Assembly (NCBI GenBank): GCA_023213395.1
Contig: CM041465.1
Location: forward strand, 58,721,741 to 58,785,740
Source of the DNA: Cycas panzhihuaensis
Taxonomy: Eukaryota; Cycadophyta
Direction: 5' to 3'
DNA: 64,000 nt
Translations under genes and position numbers: made by a program
In this document: positions 45,129-57,336 of the stretch, piece after piece
Numbering within the stretch: position 1 is the first letter of the stretch
Layout: every line of letters begins with the position of its first letter
The notes under the pieces: model-generated
Database searches by the model: none
Told to the model about the DNA's origin: nothing
What the model saw: the letters and a program-made list of their open reading frames with translations, nothing else

Positions 45129-45679
45129 TGTTAGAAAATTACATAAGTGCTTTAATATTATATTATAAATATTACAAAGAAATTATGATACCACGATAAC
45201 AAAAGATGAAATATTCATTAATGTGAAGTACAATAAAAATTAAAAGAATAACCAATCTTTATCTATTACATTAGAAAATGTAAATACTTATAAATACAAA
45301 CCAACTCATTAAGGTCTAATGAGATTAGAAAACCTATAATATAACCCATGAAAATATATAAAGATGGAACTCTATTGCATATTTTAATAGTGCTCAAATT
45401 AATAATTTTCACAAGTTTGCACCTCTTTAAGATGATTATATATAATATTTGAGGGGTCATTAATTAAATAATTGTAATAGTCATGGATTGACTATGAATT
45501 AAATATTATTTTTAATTAAAAAACTTTTCCTTTATATTAAATATTATTTTCTTCTCCATTCAAACTTATCGTGCCCATATTATTGAATTTCTAAAATAAG
45601 TTATTGTATCTCTATGCTCTTTATATATTTTTTATATAGTTCAGTTACCCAACTAGGGACAACTATAGTTATTATATAT
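45129..45679 (-). repeat. LTR remnant of E7
   Basis: It starts (plus strand) TGTTAGAAAATTAC, which rejoins the PBS complement at 28727-28738 once E1 is removed. The far end is not defined. AT-rich, no coding. Confidence 0.5.
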
Positions 45680-47600
45680 AATTAATTTTCTTCCTCTTAA
45701 TGAGGAAGAGCATCTGCAACTATATTCAACTTCTTATTTTTATAAAATCATAGCCCTGGATTTTGCTTACCCATATGTTTTCTTTAGGAGATAGATCTTT
45801 CAATTTTATAATATATTATAGATTATTATGGTTCATCTTCACCATAAATTTACTCCCAATAGGTATCAGTCCCATTTGTGTAAGGCATGCATTGTGACTA
45901 GTATCTCTTTATCATACGTGGACTAGTTATTCATTTGCATTTAATTTTTGGCTTTAGAATATGATTAGTCTTCCATCTTATATTAGTATTATGTCAATAC
46001 TTATTTCCAATACATTAAATTTAAGGATGAATGGTTTATTGAATTCTAGAGTTGTTAGTATTAAAGTTTAGAGTTTATAGAACTACTACTAATGCCATGA
46101 TCCCTCTAAATTTTGAGAATATTCTTTGCTTGTTTGCTCATTGAAAGACATCTTCTTTAGGAGGTTAACTAGTATAGAGTCTCTTTGTGAATAGTTTGTT
46201 ACAAACTATTAATAATACACTACTAAACTAAAAAATCCTTATAGTTTAGTTATATTCTTAGAGGTAGAAAGCTCTAGAATAGCCTTGATCTTTGTTGGGT
46301 CTACCTTGATGCCCTCATGAAATATGATATGCCCTAAACATCCAACTCCCTCCTTTCTAAAACTATACTTAGATTGCTTAGCACATAAATAATTATCTTA
46401 AAATAAGCTTAAGACCTAGTCTATATGATTCATATACTCCTTCCATCCCTTATTAAATATTAAAATATCATTAAAGAAAACTAAGACTAACCTCTTAAAG
46501 AAGAGAGATAGTACATTATTCACCATGTCTTAGAATGTGACTAGTGTATTTATAAGATTAAATGGCATTACTTTAAACTTGTAGTGACCATGATAGGTGT
46601 GGAAAATAATTTTGGGTGTATCTTCTTCCCTAATCTTAATATATTAATAGCCTAAACAAATGTTGATTTTAGGGAAATACTCACCTATATATACTACATC
46701 TAATACTTATTACTCACTAGCATTAGAAATTAATTCTCTATAGTGACCATGTTAAGTATTGAATAATTAACATAATATAAAATGATCTATCATTTTTCTT
46801 AACTAATACCAATGGTGTCATAAAAAGGACTTTTACTAAGTAATATCACTTTAAGGTCTAATAGCTATTAGACTATCCTTTGACTTCATTACCATAATGG
46901 TAAGGATGTTTGTGTGGATTTGATTACTATTAGGTCAGTATGACATTTGGTCATCTATTTTATATTATAATCTAGTGATAGTCCTTATGGTAGTTCTTAA
47001 AAAAAAATTCCATGTTTCTTGACTATATCTTGTTCTTGGGGTTCTTCCTTGACTCCTTATTCTATATTTTACTCTAATATAAATAACTAAGCGATTAGTT
47101 CTACATAACCCATACATAATAATTTTTTTCATTTATATTGATGAAATAGTTTTAGTTTTTGGTGGATTTTGTCCTTGTAAGATGAATGGCTTCCTTAATG
47201 ATTAGAAATCATAAATAACTCTTCTAAATTCATTTCAAAAAGATTTAATGGCTCATAATCATTGACCTCTTAGGACTGCATCCACTCCATTAACATCCAT
47301 AACATAGAAGTTTTCATAAATAGTTACATCCACTACATTTAATCTTAAATTCTCAATAATACCTTGGTTAAATACTACTTGTCAACCACTAACTGGAATG
47401 CTATAAATCCATAAGTTGCATTAGAGAACACCTTGGAAAATATTTGGGAGCTCAAAATATCCTTTACTACAATTTTTTGGAAGCACAATTACATCAATAG
47501 AAGGCAAAAAAGCTTAATGATTACCAAAAAAGAAATGTACTCGTGTACAATTTTAAAAGATAATAAGTTAGCATAAATGTTTCTTTTATAGTTGTTTAGC
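45680..47600 (-). pseudogene. Gypsy piece A: protease linker, RT and RNase H (chromovirus-like)
   Basis: On the minus strand the RT blocks appear as TPLVLVKKNDRSFYV near 46810, an IREEDTPKIIFHTYHGHYKFKVMPF stretch near 46620, and VFFNDILIF near 46490 (one palm Asp replaced by Asn). These are followed by GHIIFHEGIKVDP near 46320. RNase H continues with STYDKEILVTMHALHKW near 45930 and QGYDF near 45755. Many stops and shifts occur. A weak protease-RT linker lies to the right, about 47000-47300. No gag was found. Confidence 0.75.
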
Positions 47601-47824
47601 CTTGTATAGGCACAAATGGCCACTAACTCTAACATCCTATTGGTAGCCCTATGGGCCCTCCAATCCCATTAGTGAAGGTATATGTCTAGTACACAAAGAT
47701 TAACAATTATCTTTAACCTTCTATTCCTTAATCATGAGGTTATGGTTTAGCCTTAACCTTCTCCATGCAATCAAATGTTCTTATGATGCTAACCTTGAAA
47801 TGTTATATAATAGGTCCCCCTCCC
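47601..47824 (-). repeat. Possible LTR remnant between gypsy pieces A and B
   Basis: The minus strand shows a purine tract TTAGGGAGGGGGACC near 47815, where a 3' LTR should start after integrase. CTATAAAAGAAAC near 47600 resembles a TATA box. No second copy was found to prove it. Confidence 0.35.
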
Positions 47825-49619
47825 TAAGATGTTGAGTCCCCAAAGCATTTAAGGTTTGGGTGTTGCTAGATAAATTCTTTTAACTCCTATGTTGCTTCAT
47901 TAAGGTCATAATTATCCCACTACACTAAGTACTCGAAAATGATTCTACTCTAGAGATGGTACTAGTGAGAAGCTAGAATGCCTATTGGATGGATCATAAG
48001 GACTTCTTCTTTATGGAGGATGGGAAGGGTTATTTGAGAGGCATCAAATTTTCTTAAGTACTTCTTTAAATAGGACACATAAAAGACATTGTGAATTTTG
48101 GCATCAAGGGAGAGGTCTAAGGCATAAACAACTTCACCAATTCTTTGGAGAACTTCGTAGGGACCACAATAATAAAGGCTTAACTTATGGGATTTCTAAT
48201 GGAATAGGGATTCTTACTTATAGGGTTGGATATGAAGGAAGACCAAATCACCCATAATAAATGCTCTCTCAGATCAATGGTGATAAGCCTATTGCTTCAT
48301 TCAGTTTTGAGTCATTACTAGGTTTTTCTTTAGAGTATGTAAAATTTGATCTATATCTTGCAATTTTTATTGTGCTTTGTCTATTCAAAGATTAGTATCC
48401 AATGTGTGGTGAGATGGTAGAGGGTATCTATAAAGGGCCATAAATGGGATCATTTTGATGGAAGATTGATGGGGTAAGTTATACCAATATTCTACTAGTG
48501 TTAACCAGGAAGTCTAATGATTTTGATGATCTAATATAAAACATCACAAGTATTTTCCAATGTTTTATTAAGGGCCTCTAACTAGCCATCAGTTTGGGGA
48601 TGATATGATAAGATCATGTTAAAATAGGTTTTAGATATGTAGAAAAGTTCTTACTAAAATATGCTTATGAATTTTAGATCATGATTAGAGATAATGGTAG
48701 ATGGAAAGCCATGAAGCCAAAAGATAAATTGGATGTAGAGATCAACTAGTCAGGGGGCTATGTATATGGTATGAATTGGTAATAAGTGAATATACTTAGT
48801 CAAGATGAATTGGTAATAAGTAAATATACTTAGTCAAGAAGTTAGTGATGACCTAAATCAAATAGTATCCTATAGATAATAGTAGCCTAATAATGAAATC
48901 CATGATAATATCTTGCCATTTACCTTAGGGGATTGTTAACAATTAAAGGAGGTCAAGTTGGGCTTTTATCTTAATTTTATTATGTTGGCACATTTCACAT
49001 TCTAAGACATACATAAGGATAGTATACTTCATGTAGGGCTAGTAGATGTTTGATCAAATTTAGCAGTATATCCTAGAGTGACTACCAAGGGGGATATTAT
49101 GGTATTCAACTAGGATACGAGGGATGAATGGTGACACTGGGTGGACAAAAATGCGATTTTGATATAAAAGGTAATTATTATGCAGAGTTTAATATTTATG
49201 ATTCTAAACTTTATTAGTCCACATGGAAAAACTAGACTAAGATCCATTATCATGGACAAGGTTATCCAGCCAAGAGGGTTGAGGGAGGGAGATGGCTTGA
49301 ATAGTTGGGTCCATGGAGAAGTAAAAAACTTAAATCCTCGACCCACTTGGCCTATTCTTCTAACAAAAATAATTTGTCTAGTAGGAACCATAAGCTATGG
49401 TGATCAATTAGGAAGGTGAACTTGGATCTAATTAGATATTGGTACCACTTATCTATTATGTGGAGAATAACCCATATTTCCTTTTAATATGTTGATAAGT
49501 AACATTTATGTTCTTTGATATTTCAACTTTCAAATATGATAGGATGAAAATTCTATATAAGGACAACTTCAATCTCAACTCTAGAGGTATCACATTCTAT
49601 CTAAAAAGGATGGGAGAAA
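47825..49619 (-). pseudogene. Gypsy piece B: RNase H end, integrase, chromodomain-like end
   Basis: From right to left: an IECDTS-like RNase H block near 49580, FTFLIDHHSLWFLLDK near 49410, TLHNNYLLYQNRIFVHPVSPFIPRIL near 49150, and the zinc finger region near 49050 to 48970. A QDIIMDFI-like core block follows near 48920. The C-terminal part has GPYEVLQRIGEVVYALDL, NVFYVSYLKKYL near 48080 and EYLVQWDNYDLNEAT.E near 47910. The last resembles a chromodomain and indicates a chromovirus. Stops are frequent. The upstream part of the same element continues at 56154-56345, beyond E8. Confidence 0.78.
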
Positions 49620-50582
49620 TGAAGAGTGGTGAGGAAGATCTACCATATGTCTACAGGAGGCAGAAAATACTAGGCATTGGTACAATTGAAAGAGATGGTG
49701 TCAAATGGTGTCAAAATAATATGAAATTTTATGGAATGGAATAAGACACATCCCACTATATATGTACAAAAGGTGGGGTTCAAAAGTTATTATTTGATTA
49801 AATGGCAAGCCTTGTTTTGCAAAAAATAGCTACCACAACCAAGAGAAAAATAGCAAATACATACTATTATTAAATCAAAGCAAATTAGGTGAAATGATAT
49901 CCAAATGAGCTAAAATTTTGATAAAATTAAGGACACATATTTACCTATAAGTGTACCAAATTTTAGATAAATTATAGTTTATTAGCCCTAGGTACCAAGC
50001 CACAAATATTTGGAATTACATAAATACCACTTGGACAACATGTATTTTAGTTGTTAGTGGTTGTACTTACATGATTGCCACTTTTCAAACATGTATTTTA
50101 GGTTTATTTCTATAAATTGAGCCCTCTTGAACTCATTTATGATGTTGGAGACTTGGTTCTTGTGTGTGAGAGACACTTGACTTGGGAGCATCATTGAGGA
50201 AGTACTTGGAGGGTTTTAGAGACCATAGAGGAGGCAATTCAGCACTTCAAGCATCCATTATGGAGAGTGAGAGCTTCATTGAAGGAGTCTTGTGGTTGGA
50301 GACCCCTTTGGTATAATTATATCATTTATTTCTTGTAACTTTCCTATTATTTGCTAGTTGTTTTCTCCACCATTAAATGGAGGTTTTTATAGTTTAATAA
50401 AAGTATTACTCTTCTTACCTTAGAGCAATGGAAAGTATGAATGATTTGGTATAGAATTTCCTTTTATGGGATCATTCTTGTATTGATGTTATTAGAAATT
50501 TTATACTAACACCCTATGATCTCAAGGATAAAGGTTGGTAATTGATTTATTTACCAATCATTCTCTACTTTGGGATCATATA
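49620..50582 (+). repeat. 5' LTR of E8
   Basis: It starts TGAAGAGTGGTGAGG and shares GATCTACCATAT.TCTA.AGGAGGCAGAAAA and later blocks with 55195-56153, up to TCTCTACTTTGGGA. The last ten bases diverge between the copies. A TTTAGTATTAAAGC PBS remnant follows. Confidence 0.85.
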
Positions 50583-50711
50583 TTTAGTATTAAAGCATAT
50601 GATCTTTGTTGTAGGGACTTGAATGGTACAAATAAGGAAAGGATACCAAGAGAAAGGAGAAGCTTTTCTTGTGTTGTAATCACCAAGAAGACAAAGAAAC
50701 AATCCAAGCAC

Positions 50712-51695
50712 CATGGTTGAAAAATAAGATGAATAAATTAGATTTGAGAAGATTGAGAAGAACGTAGAAGCCTTGATGTAAATGATGCCCCAATTTCTAC
50801 CTCTAGTCAAGGGCAAAGGCAAAGAGAAGGAAGTTGAAGGAGGATCCACTAATGACCACAACCATGAAGAGGAAGAGGAGGAAACCTTAAAGAACTCATT
50901 TTAAGAAAGCAAGGGTACTTCATCTCATCAACCATTCAAAGTGGAGGCAAAGTTTGATGGAGAGGTAAATGTTGAAAAGTTAGACCATTGGTTGAATAAA
51001 CTTGATACCTACATCACAATTTATGCTTACAGTAATGCTCAAAAGCTTTCATTTGCTAGGCTCAAATTATGAAAACATGCATTGACATGGTGAAATACAT
51101 ATTTGAAGACTCATAATGTATCTTCTTTTTCTTGGATGGATTTTAAGAAAGTAGTAAAGAAGTAATACTACCCCATAGGTCATGAGGAAGATAATGGGTC
51201 GCTTGGTAATATTTATGCCAAGGGAGAGGTGTGTGTGTCCAAGCCTATACTTCTTTATTTTTTAAGAATGGCATGTTACTTGGTATTAATATAGATGAAC
51301 ATAGCAATCTTATGAAATTCCTTAGAGGATTACATGAATACATAAGGAAAGAACTAAGGATTTTTAAGGTTCAATCCATTAGAGAAGCAAGTAAAATGGC
51401 TATTGCAATAGAAAGTAAAAGAAAGAAACCTACATTCACATCTAAAGATTTTGCTTTTACTTCTAATAAGTATGAAAAGAATCCTAAATTGCATTCATCT
51501 AAAAGGCAAGAAGGAAAGAAGAAAAGAATTAATTTTATTAAAAGTTCTAACTATTGTAAGCATTGTGATATTAGTGGTCATGTTGCAGTAAAGTGTTGGA
51601 AGTTACATCTAGAGCTAAAGGTAAAACATATCAAGGATATGGAATCAAGAAAGAAGGAGAAAGGGAAAGCACCACTTTTTGAGATGGAGCTTTAA
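50712..51695 (+). pseudogene. Gag of E8
   Basis: ATG at 50712 opens a frame with early stops. It reads FVPLVKGKGKEK-like acidic linker, then QPFKVEAKFDGEVNVEKLDHWLNKLDTYI, the start of the gypsy gag domain. After a shift near 51230 the frame continues to a CCHC knuckle, CKHCDISGHVAVKCWKLH, at about 51555-51610. The frame ends in TAA at 51693 where the polyprotein should continue. Confidence 0.82.
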
Positions 51696-52091
51696 AGTGA
51701 AGGAGAAGAAGAGAAGGTTACTCTACTTACAAATTATGGAGATGATGCTACAAGGGAGGAATTGTTTCACTTGAAGCTTCGAGTAGGAAATAATGTTATT
51801 AATGCCATTATAGATCGAGAGAGCCAAAAGAATTTGATCTCAGAAAATTTAGTAAAGAGCCTTGGGTTAGTGACTACTCCTCACCCTCACCCATATCCTC
51901 TTGGTTGGATCCATAAAGATGTGGAAATTCAAATATCAAAGCAATGTATAGTTAAATTTTCCATCACTAATGCTTTTGTTGATGAAGTGATATATGATGT
52001 GGAACCATTAGATGTATGCCATGTTATACTTAAGAGTCCCTACTTGTGGGATCGAGATGCACTCTTTAATCAAAGGGAGAGAAAGTATTAG
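51696..52091 (+). pseudogene. Aspartic protease of E8
   Basis: The same frame as gag gives LKLRVGNNVINAIIDRESQKNLIS, where the family has DSG(A/S)..N. The active-site Asp is kept but Ser-Gly is Arg-Glu. The segment ends DVCHVILKSPYLWDRDA (family ILGRPWL.DR). It would be inactive. Confidence 0.82.
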
Positions 52092-53281
52092 TTGATGAAG
52101 AATAACAAGGGATTTATCATAAAGACTACAAAGAAGCACTTGGATAAGATGACATTAATTTTAGTCACTCAAGCAAAAAGGATGATCAATGCATGTGGCA
52201 AATTTATCATCTTAATGGTAAGGAGAAAAGAAGAGCCAAGAGACAGAGGCCCTTCTACTCACACTCTTCTTATATCACCTAAACAAATGCAATAAATTGA
52301 GGAGTTGAAGAGAAGGTATGACATTCTATTTCAACATGTTAATGGGCTACCGTCAAAGAGAAAGATAGAGCATGAAATCACTCTTATAGGAGATGCACCA
52401 TTGTCTAATGTTGCTTTGTATAGGCACTCCATTGTAGAGAATAATGAGATAAAGAGGCAAGTTGAGGAGTTACTTGATCAATGGGTTATAAGACCTTCAT
52501 GGTCACCTTATGGTCACTAATTGTCTTGGTGCCTAAGAAGGATGGATGATGGAGAATATGTGTAGACTTTCATGCTTTGAATAAACTCACAATTAAAAAT
52601 CTCTACCCTTTGCCTGGCATAGATGATTTGCTTGATTAAATTCAACATGTTTGTTATTTTACTAAGTTGTATTTAAAAAGTGGTTATCACCAAGTTAGGG
52701 TCAAAGAGGAGGACACATGGAAGACAGCCTTTAAAACTAAGCAAGGACTCTTTGAATAGATGGTTATGCCTTTCGGATTGTATAATGCTCCTACAACATT
52801 CATGAGGCTAATGAATGAAGTGTTAAGGTCTTACTTGGATAATTTTATTGTTATTTATCTTTATGACATTTTAATTTTTAGCAACATATGGGAGGAACAT
52901 TTGCAGCACATAGAAGAAGTTTTAAAGACTTTGGCTAAGTATCATTTGAAACTTAATGTGAAGAAGTGTGAATTTGGTAAGGAGAACTTGGTCTTCTTAG
53001 GCTTTGTGGCTAGAGGAGGAAAGTTGAGCATCAATCCACTCAAGACTTAAGCCATCCTTAAATGGCCTAGGCCAATAAACACCATGGAGGTAAGAAGCTT
53101 TTTAGGAGCTTGTTACTATTTGAGAAAGTTTATTCTTTATTTCTCACAGGTTGCAACACCTCTACATGGATTGACAAAAGTTGGTAAAAAGTTTACTTGG
53201 GGTTTTAAGGAGGAAGAAGCTTTTCTTCTTTTAAAGAAGAAAATTTATGAAGCACCAGTCTTGGCAATGCCAAATTTATAA
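52092..53281 (+). pseudogene. Reverse transcriptase of E8
   Basis: The N-terminal part has GLPSKRKIEHEITLIGDAP and QVEELLDQWVIRPSWSPYG, then a shift near 52515. The palm has [38 protein letters not shown] and VIYLYDILIF, with the first palm Asp replaced by Tyr. It ends with LGFVARGGKLSINP and the connection FLGACYYLRKFI to VLAMPNL. Other domains in this copy are clear. Confidence 0.9.
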
Positions 53282-53640
53282 AGGTCTTTTGAAGTAGAAG
53301 CTAATGCAAGTGGAAATGTAATAGGAGTTATCCTTATTCAAGATGGGAAGCCTATTACTTACTATTTGTAAGTCTTCACTGCTCAAGTGAAAAACTGCCT
53401 AATATATGATCGAGAAATGTTTACACTACATCAAGCATACAAGCATTGGAGGTCCTACTTACTTAGAAAAGAGGTTGTAGTTCATACTGATCATAAGCAT
53501 ATTCAATTTTTGTAAACCCAAAGTAAATTATGACAAGTAAGATACATGAAGTGGATGAGTTATTTACAATAATTCAGTATTGTAATTAAGTATAAAAAAG
53601 GATCTATTAACAAAATTGCTGATATGTTATCTAGACCACC
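53282..53640 (+). pseudogene. RNase H of E8
   Basis: The frame gives SFEVEANASGNVIGVILIQDGKPI (family ETDASG), REMFTLHQAYKHWRSYLL and VHTDHKHIQFL, ending IADMLSRPP. One acidic residue is changed (VEANAS) and a few stops are present. Confidence 0.85.
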
Positions 53641-53689
53641 TTGTTCCACTTCTTCTTCTTCTACTTTTATTTATAGTTCTCTTATGAGT

Positions 53690-55194
53690 TTGCAGGTGGA
53701 GTCAATGTATCATGAAGAGCATAAATACTTGTACCATAAAGATAAAGCCTTGAAAGAAGAATTAGGGAACCTAACAAAAGGAAGACCTTCCTAGCTTGCT
53801 TGGAAGGATGGTCTACTTTTCAAAGGGGAGCAGCTCTATATTCCATCAAAAGGAGGCAAGATCAAGTGGATAAAAGAAGCCCATATTTCTAAAGTAGCTG
53901 GTCACTTTAGTATAGAGAAGACTTTAGTAAACTTGGGAAGACATGTTGTATGGCCAAAGATGAAAAATGATATAAGAAAATATGTAAAAGAATGTGTAAT
54001 GTGTAATACTTCTAAGCCTTCTTTTAGAAAATTAAGATTGTATACACCACTACCTATTCCCACTAGGCCTAGGAAAAGTATCTCCATAGATTTCTTAGGG
54101 AGACCTCCCATGACTAGAAAAGGACATGACTATCTCTTTTTTGTTGTAGATAGGTTCAACAAAATAATATGTTTAATACCTTATAAGAAGACAATCACAG
54201 GAGCAGGGGCAGCTGAATTGTTCTTTGAGCATGTATGGAAGAATTTTGGATTACCTTCTTCCATCATTTTAGATCAGGACACTCAATTCCTTTCATCATT
54301 TTGGAAGATACTATGAGAGATGATGGACACTAAATTGAAGAGGAGTATAAGTTTCCATTCTTAAACAAATGGACAAATTGAAGTAATGAACAAAACTTTG
54401 GTACATTTGTTGAGGGGATACAATTCTAAGAATCCAAAGACTTGGGATGAATCATTGGATTTTCTAAAATTTATTTTAATAGGGTAATGCATGCATCACA
54501 CTCTAAAACACCTTTTGAAGTTTGTTTGGGATACTTACCTCAAAGTCCATTTGACTTAGATTTTTCCATACAAACTAAGGAAGGATCTACCAAAGAGAAG
54601 GAGGGGCATGACAAAGCTTTAAGATGCTTGGAGAAGACCCAAAGAGTCCACAAAGAAGTACATGACCAACTTCTAAGGACTTAGTAAAAGTACAAAGGAA
54701 GATATAACAAGCATAGGCAAGAGTGTACTTTTAAAGAAGGAGATTTGGTATGGTTATACTTGAGTAAGGAGAGGTTAAAAAGAGAAGGCAAGACACTCAA
54801 ACCTATAAGGTATGGACCATTCAAGATTTTAAGAAAAGTAGGTGGTAATGTTTTCCAACTTGATCTTCCACCTTATATACAAATATATTCAGTAGTAAAT
54901 GATGAATATTTAAAACCCTTTGATCCCTCCATGCTAGATGAGGAGTAGGACCAATTCACTTTACCTTCAGTCGATGACTTGTATTTAGAAAGTGAGGAAC
55001 CTCTCAAGGAGGATTGTATCTCGGAGAGAAAATCCACCAAAACAGGACATAAGACATATGAATCTTTTAGGATTGGAGTAGCAGAACAGTTTCCTAATAA
55101 GGCCAAGTGGTTTAGTAGGCAACAAGGGGAACAACACTTCCCCTTTAATTCTAAGCCAAATAGTAGTTGGTTATTTTCCAAGGAAGAGGAGCCA
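53690..55194 (+). pseudogene. Integrase and C-terminal region of E8
   Basis: A zinc finger is visible (HISKVAGHFSIEKT, then CVMCNTSK). The core at 53933-54316 has SIDFLGRPP and LDQDTQF. The Glu block GQIEVMNK follows a TGA and a short shift. 54487-54684 has HSKTPFEVCLGYLPQSP. 54745-55197 gives KPIRYGPFKILRKVGGNVFQLDLP, the usual C-terminal fold, without a chromodomain. Catalytic residues are all still recognisable. Confidence 0.88.
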
Positions 55195-56153
55195 TGATCC
55201 AGGAGGATCTACCATATATCTATAGGAGGCAGAAAACACTAGCCATTGGCATAACTAAAAGAGATAGGGTCAAATGGTGTCAAACTAATATAAATTTTTA
55301 TGGAAAGGAAAAATACACATCTCACTATATATATGCAAAATCTAGGGTTCAAAAAATATCATTTGATTAAATGGAAATCCTTATTTTACAGAAAATAACT
55401 CCCACAACCAACAAAAAAATAAAAAATATATACTATTATTAAATCAATTAAAATAGGGCCAAATGATATCCAAAAGAGCTAAATTTTTGAGAAAATGAAG
55501 GGGACATGCATACCTATAAGTGTAAAAAATTTGAGCTAAATTGGAGTTTGTTTGCCCTAGGTACCAAGCCACAATGTTTCAAAATTATGTGAATGCCACT
55601 TGGACAACATGCATTCTGGTTGTTAGTGGTTGTACTTGGATGATTGCCACTTGTTAAATATATATTTTGGATTTTTTTTAAATAAATTGAGCCATCTTAA
55701 GCTCACTTACGATGTTAGAGACTTAGTTCTTGTATGTGTGTGAGACACTTGACTTGGGAGCATCATTGAGGAAGCACTTGGAGGGTTTTAAAGACCATAG
55801 AGAAGGCTATTCGGCACTTCAAGCATCCATTATGGAGAGTGGGACCTTCATTGAAGAAGTCTTATGGTTGGAGGCCTGTTGTAATATAATTGTATCATTT
55901 ATTCCTTGTAACCTTCCTATTCTTTCCTAGTTATTTTCTCCACCATTAAATGAAGGTTTTTCTAGTTTAATAAAAGTATTACTCTTCTTACCTTCGAGCA
56001 ATGGCAAGTATGAATGATTTGGTGTAGAATTTTTTTTTATGGGCTTATTTTTGTATTGATGTTATTGGAAATTTTACATAATACCCTAGGATCTCAAGGA
56101 TAAAGGTTGGTAATTGATTTCTTCACCAATCATACTCTACTCTGGGATTAACA
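55195..56153 (+). repeat. 3' LTR of E8
   Basis: It starts TGATCCAGGAGGATCTACC after a purine tract (AAGGAAGAGGAGCCA) and ends GGGATTAACA. It pairs with 49620-50582. Confidence 0.85.
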
Positions 56154-56345
56154 TGCATAGGAGACATGAGTGTTTTTAGGTAGTTGAAAGCATTGATAGT
56201 TCCAAGTGACCATTGGAATGAATATTTGCATAGTAAGTTTATTAATGGGGCTCCTATAACAACATAATTTTTGATAAAGAAATGATAAAACATAGTCAAT
56301 CCAACAAAAGCCTATAATTAAGTGAGGTTTTTAAAGAATAATAAA
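56154..56345 (-). pseudogene. Gypsy B: RT-RNase H connection segment
   Basis: The minus strand reads AFVGLTMFYHFFIKNYVVIGAPL, then FQWSLGTINAFNYLKTLMSPMHV. This is the gypsy RT connection that should precede the IECDTS block at 49580. It is cut on the right near 56345, where the E10 LTR begins. Confidence 0.85.
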
Positions 56346-56349
56346 GATA

Positions 56350-56619
56350 AAGTAGAGCAAGAATAATCACAATATTACTTCATATTAAACCCATATTTAC
56401 AAAAGTATAACAAATTTCATTGATGTAGTTGGTGTTCATAAATACCAAGGTTTTGAGACCCAAAATTTATATAATCAGTAGGTGGTCTAGAGCTCACCTT
56501 AATCTCAATTCAAAATAATATAAAAAATAAGTAATACATCAAAATAAAACTTACCATGATAGCTTTGGTGGCTCGCACAACCCTAATGTAAATGTTATGT
56601 AATAAACATTAACCTAACA
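56350..56619 (-). repeat. 3' LTR of E10 (left end approximate)
   Basis: The minus strand starts TGTTAGGTTAATG at 56619, directly after AAGGGGGAGAC (the PPT at 56620-56632). The left boundary is set only by the start of gypsy B. Confidence 0.6.
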
Positions 56620-57336
56620 GTCTCCCCCTTAATGTTCATTACATACATCTTCAAACTTTTCTTTGAATTTTTGGTACTTATACTTTAGGAAAACTTTGAG
56701 AGAGAGACTAAACACATGTCCTTTAACTTTGTCACCATCATTGAAGTGATTATCAACCTACATTATTGTCCTTGCGATGTAGTCTTTTTTAATAAATTAT
56801 AGTTCATATGACTTCCAAACTTGATTTGAATGAGTGCTAGTGGTTTCTTTACAATATTTATCTTCTTGATCTTTTGCCTTATTGGAGTCAATCAGGTCAA
56901 AGGTACATATAACCTTGTCAAATATAGTAATGTGATCATTAATTTTATTAGGGTCATCAACATTAGTTAATGTATCATTATCAACCTACTCTAACATTTA
57001 TCCCACATAAAAGACATCATCAATATAATAAGTTTCATCTAGTTCTACAGTGTCTCCCCCATAAATTGATTCCAAGGTATCCCATATAGTTTTATAGGTG
57101 GTCATTTCACTAACACTAGAGAATATAGTGTCATATAATGCATAAAAAATTAAGACTAAAGCATCATTATATTTTCTCATATTTTCCTTAACATTTGGTT
57201 CATCTTCTAAGTAACTATATTTCACAAACTTCTAAAGATCATTTAAAATAAAATATGACTTCATTACTTTACTCCAAATTTAAAAATCAGTTCCATCGAA
57301 TATGGGAAAGCTTATGTTACCAATGCTCATTGCCAT
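56614..57336 (-). pseudogene. Single 240-codon gag-like ORF of E10
   Basis: ATG at 57336 opens MAMSIGNISFPIFDGTDF, with the UBN2-type series KVMKSYF, RKYNDALVLIFYALYDTIFSSVSEM and IWDTLESIYGG. Then come YYIDDVFYVG and the E4-like TFDLIDSNKAKDQ. The end is KVFLKYKYQKFKEKFE and GGDC, the Cys-stop being TGT TAG of the LTR. One frame is kept from ATG to LTR with about seven stops and no shift. The shared second half is not normal copia gag. See E4 for the same design. Confidence 0.75.

Larger units (their letters stand above)
49620..56153 (+). mobile_element. E8: Ty3/gypsy element nested in gypsy B
   Basis: Direct LTRs lie at about 49620-50582 and 55195-56153, with gag, protease, RT, RNase H and integrase in gypsy order on the plus strand. 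When E8 is removed, the minus-strand RNase H of B becomes continuous from 56154 to 49619. No clean target duplication is visible with these boundaries. The PBS is tRNA-Met-like. The internal frame from 51231 to 52520 has only in-frame stops. Confidence 0.9.

Noticed and set aside
49615-56158. Target duplication for E8
   Set aside because: The 5-mers next to the chosen LTR ends do not match, and the LTR ends differ between copies, so no duplication can be claimed.
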